Part shown: piece by piece, positions 58,745 to 64,000 of the stretch
Position numbering within the stretch: position 1 is the first letter of the stretch
Layout of the letters: the number at the start of each line of letters is the position of its first letter
Source of the DNA: Candidatus Ozemibacter sibiricus
GTDB taxonomy: Bacteria; Muiribacteriota; Ozemobacteria; Ozemobacterales; Ozemobacteraceae
NCBI GenBank assembly: GCA_003327425.1
Contig: QOQW01000003.1
Coordinates: 124,001 to 188,000 of the forward strand
Length of the DNA: 64,000 nt
Direction of reading: 5' to 3'
Program-made: the position numbers and the translations under genes
Notes under the pieces: model-generated
Seen by the model: the letters and a program-made list of their open reading frames with translations, nothing else
Told to the model about the DNA's origin: nothing
Database searches by the model: none

Positions 58745-61352
58745 TGCTCTTCCCACAATGCTGGCAGTAGTAGTCGGCGGCGGAATTCGGCTTCTGGCAA
58801 TGGGGACAGAGCACCGCCCCATCGGCCGGCGCGGCGCCGCCCCCCCCTTCTGCCCCTGGGGTTTCGGCCGGCGGCGCGGAGCCACCCATGCCGACGTTCT
58901 GCCCCAGCCGCTGCATGACTTTCATGGCCTCGGTCAACCCCTTCTGGAAAGCGACATTGTAGGGGTTGTCGGCCAGGAACGCCCGGTAGACCTCGACCAG
59001 TTCGGGGAGCTTGCCCATCTTCAAGTAGCACTCGCGCAGCACATTGTGGACCAGCTCGTTGTTCACATCCATCGACAGCACCTGCTCGCAGAGCTTGAGG
59101 CACTCCTCATACTGCTGCAGTTTCAGATGGAGCTTGGCCACGCCGAGGTAGAACTCGGGTTCGGCTTTCTGCGTGGCCAGCATGGCCTGGAAGACCTTCA
59201 TGGCCACCTCGTCGGTGCGCCCTTTCTGCAAATAGAACTTGCCGAGCGGCTTGAGCACGTCGGGGTTGTTGGGCTCCAGTTCGAGCCAGCGCTCGAGCAC
59301 CTGGACCCCTTCGGGCGAAAGCACCTTCTGCGAGGTATAGTGCTGCCCGAGGAGCTGGACCAGCGCCAGGTTCTTCGATTCGGTCTTGTAGAGGTTGAGC
59401 AGTTCGGGCAGGCTTTCGGGCGTCATCATCCGGCGCCCCAGGTAGGCGAAGCCCAACCAGCGGTGCGCTTCTTCATCTTGCGGATTGGCCGTCAAAAGGT
59501 GCTTGCATTCGCCGATGGCCCGATCATAGGCGGCCGTCTTGAGGAAGGCCTGGGCCAGGATCCGCGAGATCAGCAGACCATCGAAGGGGGTCAGGATCGG
59601 CAGGCGTTTGACGGCGTTCAGCTCGTTGATGCACTCTTTGTACATGCCCTTGTTCAGGAAGTTGCGGGCGCGTTTGATGGCGGCGTTCTTGTTGTACTCG
59701 GGCAGGTTGTTGTAGATGATGTAGCCGATCCAGAGCAGCAATCCGATGATGATGAGGGGGATGACCACCGGCCCCCATTTGAAGGTGCCCGCCTTGTACA
59801 GAATGTCATCGATGCCCGGATAATCGGGATCGGCCTCCTTGATCTCCTGCAGGATCTTGAAGGCCGCCGCGGAATCGCCTGATTCGTAATACAGATTCCC
59901 CAAGATGAACTTGGCCCGGTTGTTCTCGGGTTGTTTGGCCAGCTGCAGATTGGCCAACTCCTTGGCTTTCTCGTTGTTGCCGGTCTTCCAGTAGCAGTAG
60001 GCGAGGTAGCTCAACTGGTCGATGGCATAGTCGGGCGGCAGCTGCTCGAGGGTCTTGAGGGCTTCCTCATACTCGCCGCTGCGGTACTGCTCCCGTCCCT
60101 TGTCCCACAGCTCGCGGTTGGTATCGACCACGGCGATCTGCGCCAGTTCGGCATCGATGTCGGGGCGGTATTTCTCGAGCTTGGCATCGTGTGTGATGAT
60201 GGCCAGCGCCTTGTCGAAGGCGCCGCGGGCATCCTTGAAGTTCTTGGCTTCGCGGTACCGCCGCCCTTCATGGTACAAGGCTTCGACCAGCTTGGCCCGC
60301 TCGGGGCTCGACCGCGGCAACCGCTCGGTGCGCCCCAGCTTCTTCATCAGCTCTTCTTCGATCGCCACCGCCTTGGCCAGATGCTTCTTGGCCTCGGCGT
60401 TGGCCGGATCGAGGTAGACGACCTGTTCGAGCAGATCGCGGGCTTCCAGCCACTTCTCGGCCGACACCTGCTGCATGGCGAGCGAGAACAGATGCTTGGC
60501 CTGCTTGGTGCTCTCCATCGAGTCGAGAGCGGCTTTCAGCTCCTCGTTGTCGGGATCGAGAGCGAGGCCGGCCTCGAACTCGCTTTTGGCGCCCTCGAGA
60601 TCGCCTTTGCCCAGGGCGGCCCGGCCCAGTTTCAGATGGCCGAGGGCCCCTTCGCGCTGGGCCTTCTTGACATCGGCCAGCAGCTCTTTGGCCCGTTCCG
60701 GGTGATCGATGGGATAGCGCGAGGCTTTGTCGGCATACTCGCGGGCCTTGACCAGATTGTTGGCGGCGAACTCGGTCTTCCCCAGCATCAGGAAGATCTC
60801 GCCCAGGGCCGCCGAACGATAGCTCGGCAGCTCTTTCTTGTTCTTCTCGAGCAGCTCGAGGCCGAGCCGCCGCACCTCTTCGGTACGCTTGGCCTCGAAA
60901 TGCTCCCGCAGGATGGAGACCCCGATCTCCAGCTCTTCGGGATTGACCTTGAGGATCTCCTGGCGGAGGCTCTTGATCAGGGCGGCGTCTTTCTTGTCCT
61001 CGGCCAGCCGCAGATCTTCTTTGAGGACCTTGACATATTCGTCGCGGTAGGTGACATTGCCGGGCTCGAGTTCCCAGGCGATCTTGAGCTGCCGCTTCAT
61101 GTCCTCGCGTTTGTTGACGAGACGCAGCAGCAGGGCCGCGTTGTAATGCGGCTCGGCCCATTTGGGTTCGAGCTTCATGGCCCGAGCCAGCAGATCCTTG
61201 GCCTCATTGTAATTGCCGCTACGGATGGCCAGAGCGCCCCGCCGGTTCAGCTCTCGGGCATCTTCCTGAGCCAGAGCCAGCAGGGGACAGACCAGCAGCA
61301 GCCACCCCGCCCACCGGATCGCCGACGCTCGGACCGTGATCGTGCCGTTCAT
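58737..61352 (-). CDS. Giant TPR protein with central membrane helix and C-terminal zinc ribbon
   Basis: The 871-aa protein has a signal peptide (1-28, LLALAQ), about ten TPR motifs outside the membrane (SGNYNEAKDLLARAMKLEPK; LGKGDLEGAKSEFEAGLALD), a helix (about 535-560, VVIPLIIIGLLLWIGYIIYN), further TPRs in the cytoplasm and a C-terminal zinc ribbon, CPHCQKPNSAADYYCQHCGK. Same plan as the next gene, so they may be paired platforms on each side of the inner membrane. GGAGG and GAGG precede the ATG. It starts 32 bases after the HEAT gene. Confidence 0.85.
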   Translation of the reverse strand: MNGTITVRASAIRWAGWLLLVCPLLALAQEDARELNRRGALAIRSGNYNEAKDLLARAMKLEPKWAEPHYNAALLLRLVNKREDMKRQLKIAWELEPGNVTYRDEYVKVLKEDLRLAEDKKDAALIKSLRQEILKVNPEELEIGVSILREHFEAKRTEEVRRLGLELLEKNKKELPSYRSAALGEIFLMLGKTEFAANNLVKAREYADKASRYPIDHPERAKELLADVKKAQREGALGHLKLGRAALGKGDLEGAKSEFEAGLALDPDNEELKAALDSMESTKQAKHLFSLAMQQVSAEKWLEARDLLEQVVYLDPANAEAKKHLAKAVAIEEELMKKLGRTERLPRSSPERAKLVEALYHEGRRYREAKNFKDARGAFDKALAIITHDAKLEKYRPDIDAELAQIAVVDTNRELWDKGREQYRSGEYEEALKTLEQLPPDYAIDQLSYLAYCYWKTGNNEKAKELANLQLAKQPENNRAKFILGNLYYESGDSAAAFKILQEIKEADPDYPGIDDILYKAGTFKWGPVVIPLIIIGLLLWIGYIIYNNLPEYNKNAAIKRARNFLNKGMYKECINELNAVKRLPILTPFDGLLISRILAQAFLKTAAYDRAIGECKHLLTANPQDEEAHRWLGFAYLGRRMMTPESLPELLNLYKTESKNLALVQLLGQHYTSQKVLSPEGVQVLERWLELEPNNPDVLKPLGKFYLQKGRTDEVAMKVFQAMLATQKAEPEFYLGVAKLHLKLQQYEECLKLCEQVLSMDVNNELVHNVLRECYLKMGKLPELVEVYRAFLADNPYNVAFQKGLTEAMKVMQRLGQNVGMGGSAPPAETPGAEGGGGAAPADGAVLCPHCQKPNSAADYYCQHCGKSIA

Positions 61353-61384
61353 CCTCTATCCTCCGTGGAGTGACGGCCTTCAGT

Positions 61385-62701
61385 CTAAGCGATTTTCGCG
61401 ACTTTGGCCAGGGCCTTCAACGCGCACTTGCGCACATCCGGATCGGCATCGTTGCTGAGATCCTGGAGCAGGTCGGAAAACTGCACCGCCCCGATCTCGC
61501 CCAGCGCCCAGGCGGCCGAGGCCCGCATCTGCTTGTGCGAGGACCGCAGCATCTGCTTGAGGGTGATGACCGCCCCCATCCCGCCCAGTTTCCAGAGGGC
61601 CGCGGCCGCGTTGCTGCGGACCCGATTGTGGGAATCGTTGAGCAGCGGATAGAGCAGATCGGCCAGCGACGGATCGCCATGCATGGCCACGCCTTCGATG
61701 GCATTGGCCCGCACCCGGGGGTCGTTGTCGCGCAACGCCCGCGACAGCAGCACCAGCGTCTTGGGATGACGGGTCGCCCCGATGCTCTTGATCAGATTGG
61801 CCCGCACCCGGGGATCTTCTTCGCTGGCGAATTTCTCGACCAGCCGCGACACCGCCAGATCGGGGCTGATGTTGAGGCAGGCGCTGACGATGTTGTCGCG
61901 GATGTTCGGCTCTTCCTCCTTGGGATAGGCGGCCAGCAGATGCCCGATGGCCCGGGCGGTGCCGACCCGGCCGAGACTGAGGACGGCCCGATTGCGCACG
62001 GTCGGCGAGATGTCGCCCAGCAGGCCGAGCAGCAGATCGAGCGAGCGCTCCTCTTTCACGATGCCCAGAATGTAGGCGACCGACGCCCGTTTGCGCGGAT
62101 TGGGCGAACGCAGCTCGTCGGGCAGGGTGTTGAGCCCGAACCGGATGCCCCGCTCCCACAGGGCTTTGATGGCATTGGCCCGCACCCGATTGTTGCGGTC
62201 GGAGACCAGCGCCTTGAGGATCTCAGGCACCTCGGGATGGTCGATCTCACCCAGGGCCTCGACGGCATTGGCCCGCACCCGTTCATCTTCGAACGTGAGG
62301 AAGGCCTTCAGCATCGGAATGAACTCGGCCGAGCGATAGGTCCCGATGATGCGGATGCCGGAAGCCAGAAGATTGGCATCCTCCTCGCGCTTGAGGAACT
62401 CGCACAACGCTCCTTTGACCTGGGCCGAGCGCTTCCCTTCGAGGGCGAACAGGGCCTCGGTGCGCAACAGGAGATTGGGCGACTCGAGGTAAGTGAGGAC
62501 CATGCCGTTGATCTCGGCATCGTCGACGCGGCGCGCCCCCTTGAGCGCGGCAGCCACCACATCGGGCCGCTCGTCCCGCAAGCCTTCCTTCAAGAACTCT
62601 TCGAGGCCGGGCACGTTGTCGCGCAGGGCCGTCTTCAGACAGAACAGGCGGACCATCTTGTCGCGGTCCTTGAACAGCTTCTTGAGAGTTGCGTAATCCA
62701 T
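61385..62701 (-). CDS. HEAT-repeat protein of the pilus-like cluster
   Basis: The 438-aa protein begins at ATG 62701, overlapping the PilP-like stop by one base (TGATG), with GGGAG upstream. It is an unbroken series of about 13 HEAT/PBS-lyase-like repeats with recurring R-V-R-A-N-A-(V/I)-(E/K)-A-L (DERVRANAVEALGEIDHPEV; DNDPRVRANAIEGVAMHGDP). No signal peptide, so cytoplasmic. It likely scaffolds the assembly ATPase or the TPR platforms. The frame to 62797 overlaps the upstream gene. Confidence 0.88.
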   Translation of the reverse strand: MDYATLKKLFKDRDKMVRLFCLKTALRDNVPGLEEFLKEGLRDERPDVVAAALKGARRVDDAEINGMVLTYLESPNLLLRTEALFALEGKRSAQVKGALCEFLKREEDANLLASGIRIIGTYRSAEFIPMLKAFLTFEDERVRANAVEALGEIDHPEVPEILKALVSDRNNRVRANAIKALWERGIRFGLNTLPDELRSPNPRKRASVAYILGIVKEERSLDLLLGLLGDISPTVRNRAVLSLGRVGTARAIGHLLAAYPKEEEPNIRDNIVSACLNISPDLAVSRLVEKFASEEDPRVRANLIKSIGATRHPKTLVLLSRALRDNDPRVRANAIEGVAMHGDPSLADLLYPLLNDSHNRVRSNAAAALWKLGGMGAVITLKQMLRSSHKQMRASAAWALGEIGAVQFSDLLQDLSNDADPDVRKCALKALAKVAKIA

Positions 62702-63492
62702 CACCGGGAACTCCCCTTTCGAGCCAAACTCCGACCCGGGGGAAAATACACGCCATACGCGCCTAGGGTGGCTTGGGTGTCGCGCAACGTGATCCAATGA
62801 TCTTCGACACTATCACGATTACGTTGGGTAGCCGCCTGCTCTTTCGCTGCTTGCTCCCGAAGGATTTGGGCAAGCTCCACCCGTTTCTCGGCATCGCTCA
62901 ATAGCACTTCGAATTCCTGCCCCGACTCGGTGGTATCTCTCAGCAGGATCCGATCGAGAGCAATGGCGGAAAGCAGGTAGGGGGTACCCGGCAGGCGAGA
63001 TCCCGCTGGACGCAGCAAGACACGCTGATTTTGCTTCAGGATGGCCACCCGTTCTTCGCCGATGACGAAGAATCCATGATAGGAGACCTCGGGCCGCTGC
63101 ACGACCTCGGGCGCGAGCGGCTTTTCCGACGAGGTGGGGGCGATCACCACCGGTCCTTCGGCTTTGACCGGCGGCAGGAAGATGTTCTTGGTGGCTGGAT
63201 AGGGATAGGTGTCGACGGCCAGGAATCGGCGTTCGACCTCGGCTTTGAGCGGCGGAATCACCGGCACGTTCAAGGGTGCCGGCGGGGCGAGCGGATCAGC
63301 CGCCGGCCCTCCCGCCACCGGGGCCACCTCGGCGGTCGTGGTGGTGACGGCCGGCTGGGTGCCTTCGGTCTTCTTGCGGCGCCCGGGCTTCAACACCAGC
63401 ATGTCGAGCAGCAGGATCCCGATGATGATGGGCACCCCGATCACGGCGACCTTGTTCTTCTTGTAGAATTCCTGGAATTCCTGGTTGGTCAC
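62701..63492 (-). CDS. PilP/GspC-like inner-membrane assembly protein
   Basis: The 263-aa protein has an N-terminal helix (about 14-34, VAVIGVPIIIGILLLDML), a Thr/Ala/Pro-rich linker and a beta domain (about 135-200: YHGFFVIGEERVAILKQNQR, VLLRPAGSRL, LSAIALDRILLRDTTESGQE) as in PilP and GspC HR domains. A helical region ends the chain. In type IV pili, PilP joins PilN-PilO to the secretin. The upstream gene encodes a PilO-like protein, supporting the assignment. It continues without gap into the HEAT gene. Confidence 0.75.
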   Translation of the reverse strand: MTNQEFQEFYKKNKVAVIGVPIIIGILLLDMLVLKPGRRKKTEGTQPAVTTTTAEVAPVAGGPAADPLAPPAPLNVPVIPPLKAEVERRFLAVDTYPYPATKNIFLPPVKAEGPVVIAPTSSEKPLAPEVVQRPEVSYHGFFVIGEERVAILKQNQRVLLRPAGSRLPGTPYLLSAIALDRILLRDTTESGQEFEVLLSDAEKRVELAQILREQAAKEQAATQRNRDSVEDHWITLRDTQATLGAYGVYFPPGRSLARKGSSR

Positions 63493-63502
63493 AAGGCCCT
63501 CG

Positions 63503-64000
63503 CTATTGAATGAAGTAGGTCTTCAAGGTGAGGGTGAGGTTCATCTTCCCTTCCTTGTCGCAGATCGGCGGCTTGATGACGAGATTGGCGACCTTGGTCA
63601 GCCGACCCATCGAGTTCTCCAATTCCCACAGGAAATGCTTCATCTGCTCATAGGCGCCGGTCACGTTCATGGTGAACCCGAACTCGAGGTAGGTGGGCGG
63701 CGCGTTGGGGACCGGCGCCGGCCGCGAGCATTGGAAATTCAGGATGGCGATGCCGAAATTCTGCGCCTTGCGCTGCACCTGATCGATGAACTGCGTGTAG
63801 TTGGCCGTCTTGCCCAACCGTCGCTCGAAGCTCTCGAGTTCGGCCTGCCGCGCCTGGACCGTCTTCATGATCCCCTCGATCTGTTTCTGCCGCTCGGCGA
63901 ACTGCTTCTGTCCCTCTTCGATCCGAGCCTTGAGCTGCGCAAGATCATTGGCCTTCTTGGCCAGGGCCGCCTTCTGGTTCTTGTCGACCGACCCCTGGAA
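63503..64000 (-). CDS. PilO-like pilus assembly protein (start beyond window)
   Basis: The minus-strand frame is open from 64000 to the stop at 63503, giving at least 165 residues; an internal ATG at 63868 is unlikely to be the start. The visible part is a coiled coil (ALAKKANDLAQLKARIEEGQ) followed by a ferredoxin-like domain, with YLEFGFTMNVTGAYEQMKHF and KMNLTLTLKTYFIQ as in PilO/GspM. PilO forms the periplasmic alignment complex of type IV pili with PilN and PilP. PilN and PilM would be expected beyond the window. Confidence 0.8.
   Translation of the reverse strand, partial: FQGSVDKNQKAALAKKANDLAQLKARIEEGQKQFAERQKQIEGIMKTVQARQAELESFERRLGKTANYTQFIDQVQRKAQNFGIAILNFQCSRPAPVPNAPPTYLEFGFTMNVTGAYEQMKHFLWELENSMGRLTKVANLVIKPPICDKEGKMNLTLTLKTYFIQ

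Noticed and set aside
56015-58918. 967-codon plus-strand frame
   Set aside because: Shadow of the TPR gene on the other strand; repeated Gly/Arg/Leu text is the complement of TPR codons.

Overview
The window is G+C-rich bacterial chromosome from a Gram-negative-type cell. It carries OmpA-type peptidoglycan-binding domains, PilO/PilP-like pilus assembly proteins, an RseP-like protease, a small outer-membrane-like barrel and a 3D (MltA-like) wall domain. TPR, Sel1, HEAT and ankyrin proteins are unusually abundant. NifX, DUF134, DUF5320, DUF364 and FmdE-type genes suggest an anaerobic or micro-oxic, metal-cofactor-rich physiology. I cannot place it taxonomically from sequence alone; a deep-branching, uncultured-type lineage such as Riflebacteria/Ozemobacteria is only a guess. 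I saw no rRNA, tRNA, CRISPR array, transposase or phage gene.

Layout. 1-8.5 kb (minus): secreted or enveloped proteins (surface protein cut by the window edge, TPR, HEAT, a predicted propeller, SH3b-3D, an EEP phosphatase, TPR-ankyrin). 8.9-19.2 kb (plus): single-chain transketolase overlapping an MsrB-MsrA fusion, two small proteins, then two about 1,035-aa membrane nucleotide cyclases overlapping by 4 bases. 19.2-25.5 kb: Sel1 protein, M14 carboxypeptidase, RsbW-like kinase, a YejM/LtaS-like membrane phosphatase coupled to a YgbA protein. 25.8-31.7 kb: metal-cofactor cluster (HTH, DUF134, DUF5320, FmdB-like zinc ribbon, IscU-like scaffold, two DUF364, DUF302) with remnants of an ECF transporter and an FmdE gene. 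32.4-36.9 kb: ankyrin, mini-thioredoxin, STAS, subtilase and NifX genes. 37.2-42.3 kb (minus): tightly overlapping operon of PadR regulator, EutS-like BMC protein, TrmO, TauE/SafE, ABC ATPase, ABC permease and a His-rich TPR protein. 42.6-53.1 kb (minus): an eight-gene unit with two paralogous substrate-binding-protein/OmpA fusions, PspA, ABC permease, ABC ATPase, a coiled-coil membrane protein, an AAA+ ATPase and a Sel1 protein. 53.4-64 kb: barrel protein, RseP-like protease, two giant TPR proteins with a central membrane segment, a HEAT protein and PilP/PilO-like proteins running off the end.

The strongest candidates for something undescribed are: (1) the PspA/AAA+/ABC operon with solute-binding proteins fused to wall-binding domains, which looks like an envelope transport or membrane-maintenance machine pairing an ESCRT-III-superfamily protein with an AAA+ ATPase; (2) the cyclase pair, whose catalytic residues are lost in complementary fashion, predicting an obligate heterodimer laid out like the C1/C2 halves of animal adenylyl cyclases; (3) a shared promoter/operator architecture in front of the DUF5320 and NifX genes 10 kb apart; (4) the PadR-headed operon with an orphan BMC-shell-like protein. 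Several starts were moved from the longest reading frame to a start with a Shine-Dalgarno sequence or a stop/start overlap; these are noted per gene.
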